Shown here one piece after another: positions 1-6,202 of a DNA stretch of 19,323 bases. A program made the position numbers and the translations under genes. Origin of the DNA: Candidatus Wallbacteria bacterium (GTDB lineage: Bacteria; Muiribacteriota; JAQTZZ01); the NCBI GenBank assembly GCA_028687545.1, contig JAQTZZ010000067.1, forward strand, positions 1 through 19,323, read 5' to 3'. Positions within the stretch are counted from its first letter, which is position 1. Each line of letters begins with the position of its first letter. The notes beneath the pieces are model-generated. The model was given only the letters and a program-made list of their open reading frames with translations. It made no database searches and was not told where the DNA came from.

Positions 1-344
1 GTGGACAGATAGGCAACCTCAGTCTTCTGAACGGAATCGTTCCGCCAGGCAGCCGGAATGGCGCCAGCTATCTTTTTCATCTCTATTCTTGTTTTGATCA
101 GGATATCTGCGTAGAATCCGAATTCCCTGTCAAGTGCTGATGCGATAACATTTCCGATGTTTTCCGCTTTCCCGCCTGCTGCGAAAATCACATTGCCGGA
201 ATTGATGTAAGTCGAGACGTCCGCACAGCCGAGGGACTCGAACATGGACTTGAGCCTGGCCATTTCCACGCGCTTCGTCTTCCCGACATTGATTCCCCGG
301 AACAGAGCCACGAACCCGGTAAGCTTCTGTCCGCCTTTATGCAT
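1..344 (-). CDS. DUF1697 family protein, partial (3' end beyond left edge)
   Basis: The minus strand from the ATG at 344 reads open to the window edge for 114 codons, so the C-terminus is missing. Near the N-terminus is the family signature ALFRGINVGKTKRVEMARLK, followed by a helix like MFESLGCADVSTYINSGNVIF. Both match the start of DUF1697 proteins, which are usually about 180 residues with no settled biochemical role. The ATG lies inside the stop region of the upstream NTF2-like gene (TATGCATAA; 8-bp overlap, 337-344), so the two are almost certainly co-transcribed and translationally coupled. No separate ribosome-binding site is needed or obvious. Family assignment is confident; function is unknown. 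Confidence 0.88.
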   Translation of the reverse strand, partial: MHKGGQKLTGFVALFRGINVGKTKRVEMARLKSMFESLGCADVSTYINSGNVIFAAGGKAENIGNVIASALDREFGFYADILIKTRIEMKKIAGAIPAAWRNDSVQKTEVAYLS

Positions 345-690
345 AGTGAGCAAATGCTTTTACGACTCTCTTGCTGCTGTCGAAGTGAAAAACCTCAGCT
401 GCGGATTGCCCGGCATCGTTACTGTAATGGATCGTCACGCTATCAACACCTGTAAAAACCCTGATCAGTTCAAAATGCAGAGCAGGCCTCAAAGCAAGGG
501 CCTTTGACCAATACGGTCCGATGGCTTTCCTGCCCTTCAGCGTTCCAGACGGCTCACCGGCTATGCTGATGATTTTCGGCGATGACATTTCAAAATCATC
601 CGCATAATGAGATAAGATCTGTTCCAAGTCGTGGCTGTTCCAGGCCCTGATCCATTCCTCGGCAAAAGATTCCGCAAAATTCTTATCCAT
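337..690 (-). CDS. NTF2/SnoaL-like domain protein
   Basis: This is a complete 117-residue protein. It has the layout of the small cone-shaped NTF2/SnoaL-like fold: an N-terminal helix with WIRAWNSHDLEQILSHYADD (the W..AWN..D...l...Y..D pattern), a middle LKGRKAIGPYWSKAL helix, and C-terminal strands (LIRVFTGVDSVTIHY, AEVFHFD). Proteins of this size act as small-molecule isomerases or hydrolases, or simply bind ligands. Nothing visible gives a substrate. It is the first gene of a two-gene unit, with the DUF1697 gene starting inside its stop codon. A plausible promoter lies about 55-85 bp upstream. The Shine-Dalgarno is weak (GGA about 10 nt before the ATG). Confidence 0.82.
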   Translation of the reverse strand: MDKNFAESFAEEWIRAWNSHDLEQILSHYADDFEMSSPKIISIAGEPSGTLKGRKAIGPYWSKALALRPALHFELIRVFTGVDSVTIHYSNDAGQSAAEVFHFDSSKRVVKAFAHYA

Positions 691-1072
691 ATCTGAAATT
701 CCAGGATGAACTCTGATCAGACCGCGAGAGTGTCTTCATGCTTTAATGATAGTCTGCAGTGAAGGAATAATCAAAAGAATCGGACCGAAGTCTGTACCCT
801 TCTCCCTTTCTGCACCTTAGGTCTGAGTTAGGTCTCATTCAGGTGTTATCAATGTACTGTCTGAAAACAGGCAAAAAACGAGCATTTCAGGCATCCCCTG
901 GCATCAGTTTTCTGTTGAAGTCCGGGCGTAGCGCATCTCAGCTCATTTTTCTATTCCTCAGTATTCCGGTCTCACCCGAAAAGGTGATTGACGATGTCCG
1001 GAATCGGAATAAAATTAAGGCGTAGAGTGAAAAAAGACTTGATGATACCTTAACGAAAAAGGAATTTTCTGA
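691..1072. other. Intergenic stretch without a supportable gene
   Basis: Apart from the promoter near 746-774, I see no gene here. A 60-codon plus-strand frame (GTG at 843) has low-complexity, basic composition, no recognisable motif and no convincing ribosome-binding site. Together with the DUF5131 remnant just downstream, the region looks like eroded sequence. Confidence 0.5.
746..774 (-). promoter_or_regulatory. Predicted sigma70 promoter for the NTF2-like/DUF1697 pair
   Basis: On the minus strand, TTGATT (774-769) and TATCAT (751-746) are separated by exactly 17 bp. Transcription would begin near 739, about 50 nt before the ATG at 690. The match to the TTGACA/TATAAT consensus is moderate. 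Confidence 0.5.
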
Positions 1073-1323
1073 ATGAGTGGTATTTTCTTTACTTCAGATA
1101 GAGAATCCTGCTCCGCAGCACGTCAGTTAAAACCAGAATGTGTCATTGAAATTAGCGATCAATGCCTGATTGTAGGAGTTCCGTTTTTCTTCAAGCAATG
1201 GGGTGGAACAAATAAGAAAAAGCAGGAAGGCTGCTGGAGGGGAAGGTTTGGAAACAGAGGCCAGTGGTGGCTGGGAAAATAAATATGAAAAAGACAAATC
1301 CGCATAGCTCATGGCGGGGTTGA
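1073..1323 (+). pseudogene. Remnant of a DUF5131 (phage Gp37/Gp68-like) gene, truncated and frameshifted
   Basis: The translation from 1073 contains ESCSAARQLKPECVIEISDQ followed by CLIVGVPFFFKQWGGTNKKK. This matches the C-terminal signature of DUF5131 proteins (GESG..AR.m...WV.eIrdQC...GVPFFFKQWGG..kKkaGR.LeG). The family is normally about 230-260 residues, so over two thirds of the N-terminal part is missing, and a TGA sits immediately before the ATG. After NKKK the frame is lost. The expected continuation AGRLLEGKVWKQRP is found one frame over from 1222 and ends at the TGA at 1321-1323. Adding one A to the run of five As at 1217-1221 restores the reading frame. The family is common in phages and mobile islands. 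This copy cannot make a functional protein. Confidence 0.75.
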
Positions 1324-1354
1324 TTAATCCCAGGCCTGCAGAAGGAGAAGACAG

Positions 1355-1489
1355 ATGAGTAAGGCGTCCCCGAATCCTCCAAAAATCATTGAGACAGAAT
1401 GGATTGAGAAAAGTCGCAAAGTAAAGCACCGTCCCCACTCGTCAAATGATGCCGATCACAGTGCTGTTAATATACGCGAGCCCGGATAG
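1355..1489 (+). other. Short frame with a strong ribosome-binding site running into repeat copy A
   Basis: AAGGAG (1342-1347) lies 7 nt before ATG 1355, an excellent initiation signal. The frame starts MSKASPNPPK and then translates repeat copy A before stopping soon after the repeat. The initiation site probably belongs to a gene whose body was lost when the repeat arrived. I do not think the short peptide itself is a real product. Confidence 0.3.
1379..1444 (+). repeat. Dispersed repeat copy A (5'-truncated, middle type I)
   Basis: The copy begins in the middle segment (AAATCATTGAGACAGAATGG) and continues through GATTGAGAAAAGTCGCAAAG and TAAAGCACCGTCCCC. The usual left part (TGAACCGGGTCTATACATTT) is absent. 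Its right end abuts the truncated 3' end of the STAS gene. Middle type I is shared with copies B and G. Confidence 0.85.
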
Positions 1490-1642
1490 ATTCAACGCCA
1501 CTCTGCCTTTTTTGATTGAAGAATCCTCATCCAGAATGCTCTCGATTTTTTCCTCTCCCTCATAGTCAAAGTCACCTGACAATTCGATTATCTTCACAGT
1601 TCGGTAATCGTTCACTTTTACTTCACGGATTTCGATCTTCAT
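1442..1642 (-). pseudogene. STAS-domain (anti-anti-sigma factor-like) protein, C-terminally truncated at a repeat
   Basis: The 66-residue product begins MKIEIREVKVNDYRTVKIIE, then LSGDFDYEGEEKIESILDED and GRVALNLSGLAYINSTVIGI. This is the first half of a STAS domain: strand, LxGxLD-like turn, helix, and the core DLSxVxxIDSxGLG motif, here NLSGLAYINSTVIG with the Ser that partner kinases phosphorylate in SpoIIAA-type proteins. STAS proteins normally run to about 100-115 residues. Here the last two helices and strand are missing, and the TGA (1444-1442) falls at the end of repeat copy A. The missing half is not on the other side of the repeat, so material was deleted or rearranged. A purine-rich GGGGA stretch about 10 nt before the ATG could serve as ribosome-binding site. 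The product is probably unstable or non-functional. Confidence 0.75.
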
Positions 1643-1807
1643 ATAAAAATCCCCGCTACATTTGAATTAAGCAAAGAGAATGCCAATCGTGAAACCCGCA
1701 GTTGACACTTTTTCATCTTTGCTGTGCATTGCGTTTTGCATAATGAAATAGTGTGATGCAAGAGTTTTCTGAAGATCAGGAAATCTTGAAAGCCTGATGT
1801 AAAACGT

Positions 1808-1987
1808 TCAATTCAACGGTTTCAGCGCAACACCTATTTCACAGGCCTTCTTGCAGATTTCTTCCTCGGTTCTGCCGAGCTTCATTTTCATCTCATGAGT
1901 CGGGGTGTTCTGCTTGATAAGTTCTTTGAGCAGCGAGACTTCTTTTTTGGTCCAGGAATCGATTGAATTTTTATTCAATTCCGACAT
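1808..1987 (-). CDS. Small Myb/SANT-like DNA-binding protein (59 aa)
   Basis: The minus strand reads ATG (1987) to TGA (1808-1810) for 59 residues: MSELNKNSIDSWTKKEVSLL, then KELIKQNTPTHEMKMKLGRT and EEEICKKACEIGVALKPLN. This is a single Myb/SANT-like three-helix unit. It has the Trp of helix 1 (SWTKKEVSLLKELI), a middle helix ending KLGRTEEEI and a recognition-type helix ending in the A..iGv.LkP pattern. In many bacteria such short proteins read W(t)..E...L..L...g.....iA..lGRT..AV..kA..lGl. AAGG lies 7 nt before the ATG, and a near-consensus promoter lies just upstream. A DNA-binding role is inferred; the target is unknown. It is divergently oriented from the EamA-MarR operon, with about 140 bp between them. 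Confidence 0.75.
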   Translation of the reverse strand: MSELNKNSIDSWTKKEVSLLKELIKQNTPTHEMKMKLGRTEEEICKKACEIGVALKPLN

Positions 1988-2013
1988 CGCGCCGCCTTTT
2001 TCTTTTTTTTATT

Positions 2014-2042
2014 ATTGTACTCGAAAAGTCTCGTGAAGTCAA
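2014..2042 (-). promoter_or_regulatory. Strong predicted promoter for the Myb/SANT-like gene
   Basis: On the minus strand, TTGACT (2042-2037) and TACAAT (2019-2014) are 17 bp apart, each one base off consensus. The start of transcription would be near 2007, giving a leader of about 20 nt that contains the AAGG ribosome-binding site. Confidence 0.75.
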
Positions 2043-2114
2043 GGGTTGCGCAGTTTCTTTCGCAAAAAGGAAACACGACTCTCAAAACTATCCCTTCATT
2101 AGTTTCAAAAAAAA

Positions 2115-2144
2115 GTTGACACGTCAATTCATATGATGTATATA
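2115..2144 (+). promoter_or_regulatory. Predicted promoter of the EamA-MarR operon
   Basis: TTGACA (2115-2120) and TATATA (2139-2144) are 18 bp apart; TGTATA at 16 bp is an alternative -10. The -35 box is also part of an imperfect inverted repeat, TTGAC-AC-GTCAA. The -10 lies inside the perfect palindrome at 2130-2153. The predicted transcription start is at or next to the ATG at 2151. Confidence 0.65.
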
Positions 2145-2153
2145 CATCATATG
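2130..2153. promoter_or_regulatory. Perfect 24-bp palindrome, likely MarR-type operator
   Basis: The arms CATATGATGTAT and ATACATCATATG are exact reverse complements with no spacer, centred between 2141 and 2142. The site covers the -10 region and the candidate start codons. MarR-family dimers typically bind AT-rich palindromes of 16-24 bp in the promoter of their own operon, and a MarR gene is the second gene of this operon. Autorepression by occlusion of the -10 is the natural reading, but it is inferred. Confidence 0.7.
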
Positions 2154-3059
2154 AGAATATTAAAACAGTTCCCTTTTCTCGTCCTGTTTGCTCTCGGGGT
2201 GATCTGGGGTACGAATTTTCTTTTCATGAAAATCGTCGTCTCTGTCATCAGCCCTCTGCAAGTGGTATGGCTTCGTGTGCTGTCAGGAGGCCTTCCCATC
2301 TTCGTGTATGCACTCGTGATGAAAGTTTTAAGCTGGAAAGATTGCCGCAGAGCGCATCATTTCGGGGCAATGGCTTTACTGGCTAATGTTCTGCCTTATT
2401 ATTTCTACGTTAAAGGAACACAGCTCCTTGCTTCCGGAATTGCCGGAGTCATCAGCGGGACTACTCCCTTAATGACAGCACTTCTGGTCGTTCTGATCCT
2501 TCCGGCGGAAAAGCTGAACCTACAGAAGGGGTTTGGTATTTTTATAGGCTTGATTGGAGTTCTTCTGGTAGCAGATCTCAAATCCGCTTTCTCGTTCGGC
2601 AAAAGCGGGGAATTGGTGGGAGTTTGTTTCATGTTAATGGGTTCTATCAGTTATGCATTTGCAATACTTTATGCCAAAAAAGTCGTGGCTCCTCTTAAAA
2701 TGAGCTCTTTGCAGCTTGCTTCATATCAGGCGCTGTTCGCTTCCCTTCTACTGATACCAGTTACACCAACACAAGGAATGGGAGCCATTTTGGAAAATTC
2801 GAAGGCTCTTTTGGCATTGGTTCTCGGACTCGGACTGACAGGAACCGGACTTGCTTTTGTGATGTACTATTTCATCATCGACAAACTCGGGGCCATCACA
2901 GCATCTTCGGTTTATTACATTCCGCCTGTTATCGCTCTTCTCTTTGGTGCCTTGTTCAGGAGCGAGACTGTTACTTTTCTACAAATTCTTGGTACAATCA
3001 TAATCATCACAGGAATTTACTTTGCTCGTGATGAAGGTAAGCATGCGGTCAAAACATAA
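2151..3059 (+). CDS. EamA/DMT-superfamily inner-membrane transporter
   Basis: The protein has 302 residues from the ATG at 2151. Two EamA domains of about 140 residues each span roughly ten membrane segments, starting FPFLVLFALGVIWGTNFLFM. The WGTNFLFMK motif after helix 1, the early LRVLSGG and PYYFYVKGTQLLASGIAGVI in the first half, and the repeated pattern in the second half (MYYFIIDKLGAITASSVYYI, then PPVIALLFGALF) fit drug/metabolite exporters of this superfamily. The substrate cannot be read. Two further in-frame ATGs exist (2133, 2136), but they precede the predicted transcription start and lack a ribosome-binding site. The ATG at 2151 also lacks one and would be the first codon of the mRNA. 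The gene overlaps the downstream MarR regulator by 17 bp, so the regulator probably controls this exporter. Confidence 0.88.
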   Translation: MRILKQFPFLVLFALGVIWGTNFLFMKIVVSVISPLQVVWLRVLSGGLPIFVYALVMKVLSWKDCRRAHHFGAMALLANVLPYYFYVKGTQLLASGIAGVISGTTPLMTALLVVLILPAEKLNLQKGFGIFIGLIGVLLVADLKSAFSFGKSGELVGVCFMLMGSISYAFAILYAKKVVAPLKMSSLQLASYQALFASLLLIPVTPTQGMGAILENSKALLALVLGLGLTGTGLAFVMYYFIIDKLGAITASSVYYIPPVIALLFGALFRSETVTFLQILGTIIIITGIYFARDEGKHAVKT

Positions 3060-3501
3060 AATCGAATCTGGCGGTACGCCGCTGCAGAAGATACAATGTG
3101 CCTGCACTAATCTCAAAATGGCCGCTCGCGTGGTAGGCAGAGCCTATGACAAAGCCCTGGCTGTCGCTGGTTTGAATTCAACTCAATACGCCATTCTGAT
3201 CAATGTATCCAGATATCAGCCTATACCTCAAATGAGGCTCACTGAGCATCTTGATTTGGAAAGAACGACTCTTTACCGGGCGGTGGATATCCTGGAGAAG
3301 AAAGGGTATCTCAAGACGACCCCTACCGGTGAAGGGATGGCCAAAGTCATAGAACTGTCGCCCCAGGGAGAAGATATCACCGCCAGGGCAATGCACGAAT
3401 GGGAAACTCTCCAACAGTCTTTTATCAGCTCCTTTGGAGCTGATAAATGGGCTGAGTTCACAGAAATGCTCGAAGCTATCCGCCAACATTTCAGGAAATG
3501 A
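3043..3501 (+). CDS. MarR-family transcriptional regulator
   Basis: The protein has 152 residues from the ATG at 3043, preceded by GAAGG 5 nt upstream; in-frame TTG 3022 and ATG 3031 are alternatives. The winged helix-turn-helix is clear. The helix-turn-helix runs through MRLTEHLDLERTTLYRAVDI, followed by LEKKGYLKT, and the wing is TPTGEGMAKVIELSPQGED. Flanking helices form the dimer interface. Near the N-terminus, IQCACTNLKMAARVVGRAYD has two Cys close to where OhrR-type MarR proteins carry their sensing Cys; redox sensing is possible but unproven. The gene overlaps the 3' end of the EamA exporter and is presumably co-transcribed from the palindromic promoter at 2115-2153, making it a candidate autorepressor that senses the exported compound. 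Confidence 0.88.
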   Translation: MRSKHKIESGGTPLQKIQCACTNLKMAARVVGRAYDKALAVAGLNSTQYAILINVSRYQPIPQMRLTEHLDLERTTLYRAVDILEKKGYLKTTPTGEGMAKVIELSPQGEDITARAMHEWETLQQSFISSFGADKWAEFTEMLEAIRQHFRK

Positions 3502-3558
3502 AATTCTGAGGTATGCTGAATAAAATGGACACCCACTTCCTGGTAAAATAAGAGTGGA

Positions 3559-3644
3559 TCTGAACCGGGGCTATACATTTGACGAAATTCATTGAGACAG
3601 AATGAATTGAGAAAAGTCACAAAGTAAAGCAGCGTCCCCACTCA
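3559..3644 (+). repeat. Dispersed repeat copy B (full length, middle type I)
   Basis: The copy starts TGAACCGGGGCTATACATTT, passes through TTCATTGAGACAGAATGAAT and ends AAAGCAGCGTCCCC. It lies between the MarR stop and the acetyltransferase. The AGGAGG of the next gene begins 5 nt after the copy ends. Confidence 0.9.
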
Positions 3645-3664
3645 CGAGAGGAGGACATCAGAAA

Positions 3665-4234
3665 ATGGGCGGAAAAACATCTTCTGTCCTTATAAATCAA
3701 GTGTCAGCTTCACAACTGCCGGAATGCCCCATTCCCGGATATACATTGCGCTGCGCAGTTTCCGCAGACATCCCATTTATCGTGGAAATGGACAGGCTGC
3801 ATTTCAAACCTGAACTGGATCGTAATTATCCCGGACAGTGGAGTCAGGAAAAATCACGGGAGCTGATTGCAGAAAACCTGAATTCCGCCAGAATCGTTGA
3901 ATTTGCAGGCCAAAGCGTCGGTTGTTATTATTGGTGGAAAGACGGAGAAACAGCTGTGCTCAGTTCGATTCAAATCAGGGAGAACCATCGTTTCAAGGGA
4001 ATCGGCACCTGGCTGATGAATTGTTTTGAGGCTGAAGTGAAAGAACAGAAAATGGCCGGAACAGGCTTGGCAGTTTATCTGGATAACAGCGCCATTGCTT
4101 TTTATGAAAAGCTTGGTTATAAAATAACCGGAAATGACGGTCCTTATGCAATTCTGATGGAAAAGGACATCGGTATAGATTACCGGGGGACTAACGGGGA
4201 CGGTGCTTGGCTTTGTGACTTTAGGGTTCGCTGA
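3665..4234 (+). CDS. GNAT-family N-acetyltransferase with a repeat-derived C-terminus
   Basis: The protein has 189 residues and starts at an ATG 10 nt after AGGAGG (3649-3654). The GNAT core is evident: an N-terminal YTLRCAVSADIPFIVEMDRL unit, motif A strand and pyrophosphate loop VLSSIQIRENHRFKGIGTWL (the R-x-x-G-x-G equivalent is RFKGIG), and motif B AVYLDNSAIAFYEKLGYKIT, typical for acetyl-CoA binding and the final strand. The acceptor substrate is unknown. The last 12 residues (GDGAWLCDFRVR) are translated from an inverted fragment of the dispersed repeat that starts at 4196. The native C-terminus therefore seems replaced; it probably ended soon after ILMEKDIG. The catalytic core is intact, so activity is likely retained. 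Confidence 0.88.
   Translation: MGGKTSSVLINQVSASQLPECPIPGYTLRCAVSADIPFIVEMDRLHFKPELDRNYPGQWSQEKSRELIAENLNSARIVEFAGQSVGCYYWWKDGETAVLSSIQIRENHRFKGIGTWLMNCFEAEVKEQKMAGTGLAVYLDNSAIAFYEKLGYKITGNDGPYAILMEKDIGIDYRGTNGDGAWLCDFRVR
4196..4222 (-). repeat. Inverted fragment of the dispersed repeat (right end only)
   Basis: On the plus strand the segment reads GGGGACGGTGCTT-GGC-TTTGTGACTTT, the reverse complement of the shared right end of the other copies. It is the only copy I find in this orientation. It faces copy C about 50 bp away, so the pair has inverted termini. Confidence 0.8.
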
Positions 4235-4267
4235 ATGCGAAGGAAAATGCATAGGGGAAATTTGGAA

Positions 4268-4343
4268 ATTTGAACCGGGTCTATCCATTCGAGAAAACCG
4301 GTTAAACCGCCGGATGGAGTGAGAAAAGTAAAAAAGCACCCAC
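4268..4343 (+). repeat. Dispersed repeat copy C (middle type II, diverged right end)
   Basis: The copy starts TTGAACCGGGTCTATCCATT, has the type II middle AAAACCGGTTAAACCGCCGG and GAGTGAGAAAAGT, and ends in the shortened AAAAAAGCACCCACT. It forms an inverted pair with the fragment at 4196-4222. Confidence 0.8.
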
Positions 4344-4375
4344 TGAGTTCGAAATTACAGACCAGGATTGACTTC

Positions 4376-5710
4376 ATGAAAAAAAGACCCGGGATTTTTT
4401 TCATCATATTCGCAGGGATCGCATTGCTTTGCGGGATTGCAGTTTTTCTGGAATACAGATCCCTTTTCAGAATCCCCAGAACACGCCTGGATCTGGAAAA
4501 GTATTATCCTGAAATGCCTCCTGACGATAAGCACCATTATCTGACATTGCCCATCGATCATAAGGATAAAAGCAAAGGACAGTTTAAGAATTATTATATT
4601 CTGAGCCCGAACTTTCAGAAGGGCGGTAATGTCATCTTTTTTTTAACTGACGGGCAAATGGAGCTGGTGGATACCAGGCCGGACTTCCAGTATTTCGAAA
4701 GCCTTCTGCCAGGTCTTTCCTATGTCCTGATAGGAGTGCGAGGCCAGTCTCCCGCGTTTTTCCCCGAGGTCTATCGAAATGACGGCAGCATAAACTTCAA
4801 AGAAGCAATGAACCTTTTTGATTCCGATCAGCAGGTGGAAGATATCGAAGCCGTGCGCCAGGATTTATTGAGACAGGGGTTGATTTCAGCAGATGGGAAA
4901 ATCATGCTGCTGGGCGCATCCGGGGCCGGAGTACTTGCCCAGCAGTATTTATCCAGATACGGGCAGCATGTTTCAAAAACTGTTTTGGAAGTCACAGGAG
5001 CTCCTGACCTTTCATTGGTTAACAATCTGCATTACAGCCGTGATCTTGCGGATCTGGATCAATCTGTTTCAGGAGAGTTTGAATTGGCGGTCAAGAACAA
5101 AAAAGCTTATCCGCCGGAATTTTCATATCTGCTGTATAATCTTGCCAGAACGCATGTCGAAGGCCCCAAACGGCAATTGGAACTTCTTCAAAAGCTGAAC
5201 TCCGGAAAAAAATTCGATTACTGGAAAATCTGGCTCAACCCACAATGCAATTTTATGCTCGCTTCATTTCTGTTATCGATTCCGGCTGAAGTGTCGGTCA
5301 AAGTAAGATGGTTTGAATTGACCGGCATGGATTTGGACAAGTATCTCAAATCCGGTAAAAAGCCCGTAAATCTGCTGTATGAATTCTCATCTGCGATTCT
5401 GCAGGATTTTCTGGCAGCCAGTCAATCCGGTGAAATAGCTGTCAAGAATTTTGAAATCCAGCGTTCCGCCTATAGCGGAGAGGTTTTGATCATTTCCGGG
5501 AGCGAGGATGTCGTCTTTTCGCCGGAAATTGGAAAGATTCTTGCAAAGGAGTATAAAATTTCGAAACTTGCCTTACTGAAAGACGGGCATCGAATGCTTC
5601 AGCATCAGGATTATTTAAAGCAATTGAGGACTGCATTTTATACGGCAGGATTTAATTCCCAGGAGTTCAGAGTCCTGTTTGACGATCCACAACAGCTCAA
5701 CAGGGAATGA
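4376..5710 (+). CDS. Membrane-anchored alpha/beta-hydrolase (peptidase S33-like)
   Basis: The protein has 444 residues from the ATG at 4376. A GTG frame extends 19 codons further into repeat copy C, but that part is repeat sequence. A single N-terminal membrane segment (about residues 6-25, GIFFIIFAGIALLCGIAVFL) anchors the enzyme, probably facing the periplasm. The hydrolase core shows FLTDG (oxyanion region), YVLIGVRGQS, and the nucleophile elbow MLLGASGAGVLAQQYLSRYG with Ser182. The acid is in ISGSEDVVFSPE (Asp378) and the base in LKDGHRM (His405). The long insert between residues 205 and 365 would form a helical lid, as in proline iminopeptidase-type S33 hydrolases. The elbow is G-A-S-G-A instead of GxSxG, a tolerated variant. 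The substrate is unknown. Only a weak AGGA precedes the ATG. Confidence 0.82.
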   Translation: MKKRPGIFFIIFAGIALLCGIAVFLEYRSLFRIPRTRLDLEKYYPEMPPDDKHHYLTLPIDHKDKSKGQFKNYYILSPNFQKGGNVIFFLTDGQMELVDTRPDFQYFESLLPGLSYVLIGVRGQSPAFFPEVYRNDGSINFKEAMNLFDSDQQVEDIEAVRQDLLRQGLISADGKIMLLGASGAGVLAQQYLSRYGQHVSKTVLEVTGAPDLSLVNNLHYSRDLADLDQSVSGEFELAVKNKKAYPPEFSYLLYNLARTHVEGPKRQLELLQKLNSGKKFDYWKIWLNPQCNFMLASFLLSIPAEVSVKVRWFELTGMDLDKYLKSGKKPVNLLYEFSSAILQDFLAASQSGEIAVKNFEIQRSAYSGEVLIISGSEDVVFSPEIGKILAKEYKISKLALLKDGHRMLQHQDYLKQLRTAFYTAGFNSQEFRVLFDDPQQLNRE

Positions 5711-5716
5711 AAAATT

Positions 5717-5774
5717 AAAAACCGGTCAAAACGCCAGACAGATTTAGAAGGTCAAAAAGTCAAGCACCGTCCCT
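5717..5774 (+). repeat. Dispersed repeat copy D (degenerate, middle type II)
   Basis: Only the middle and right parts remain: AAAACCGGTCAAAACGCC, a diverged AGATTTAGAAGGTCAAAAAG and TCAAGCACCGTCCC. It lies immediately after the hydrolase stop codon. Confidence 0.7.
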
Positions 5775-5939
5775 GTTGATTCACAAAAAACTAGCAGCTG
5801 TTGTTTTGAATTCAAGTATTGAATGCACGCAAGAAGGAGATGTTTTCAGATACTTCAGCACGGGAATTTCTTTCATTAACCAGGAACATCGAGATTTCAT
5901 GAAAAAAATAGGTTTTCAATAAAGCGAGATAAAAAGATA

Positions 5940-6089
5940 ATGAAAAACTTCGTCTCCATCGATTTTGAAACCGGGAATCCCCAACGGGTCAGCGCCTGCG
6001 CTCTGGGATGGGCGGTTGTTTCTAATGGCCGGATCGTTGAAACCGGATGTGAACTGAATCCTATTTTGCTTCTTTTTGTTTCATTCTGA
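5940..6089 (+). pseudogene. N-terminal fragment of a DnaQ/RNase T-type 3'-5' exonuclease
   Basis: From the ATG at 5940 the frame reads MKNFVSIDFETGNPQRVSAC, then ALGWAVVSNGRIVETGCELN and P. This is the start of a DEDD-type exonuclease of the DnaQ (DNA polymerase III epsilon-like) group: the Exo I motif IDFET with its catalytic D and E, then the N..R.SAC..G..vv..G.Iv pattern. Homology stops near 6062. Eight unrelated codons follow before the TGA at 6087-6089. The family needs Exo II and Exo III (about 170-190 residues in all), and neither is found in the next 100 bp in any frame. The fragment is therefore dead, a deletion remnant rather than a simple frameshift. Confidence 0.72.
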
Positions 6090-6202
6090 GACTGCACTAG
6101 CTCAGTTTGAGAATATTTCAATTCTGACGCGCTTGAAATCCCGCTGAAATCAGGAGAAAACCGGCCACTGATTCCTGGCATGGGAATTGTTAAAGCATTT
6201 CC

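Noticed and set aside
843-1025. Plus-strand 60-codon frame starting GTG
   Set aside because: No ribosome-binding site, no motif, basic low-information composition; it lies in eroded sequence.
1127-1438. Minus-strand frame starting MGTVLYFATFLNPFCLNDF, and a similar one at 3273-3641
   Set aside because: Their similar starts arise because both translate the dispersed repeat; the rest is the reverse of other genes or remnants.
1736-1761. Inverted pair TTGCAT/ATGCAA upstream of the STAS gene as an operator
   Set aside because: Only 6-bp arms with a 14-nt spacer in AT-rich DNA; expected by chance and not linked to a promoter.
3559-3644. Repeat copies acting as outward promoters (TTGACA in the shared left part)
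   Set aside because: TTGACA is conserved, but no acceptable -10 lies 15-19 bp downstream in either middle type.
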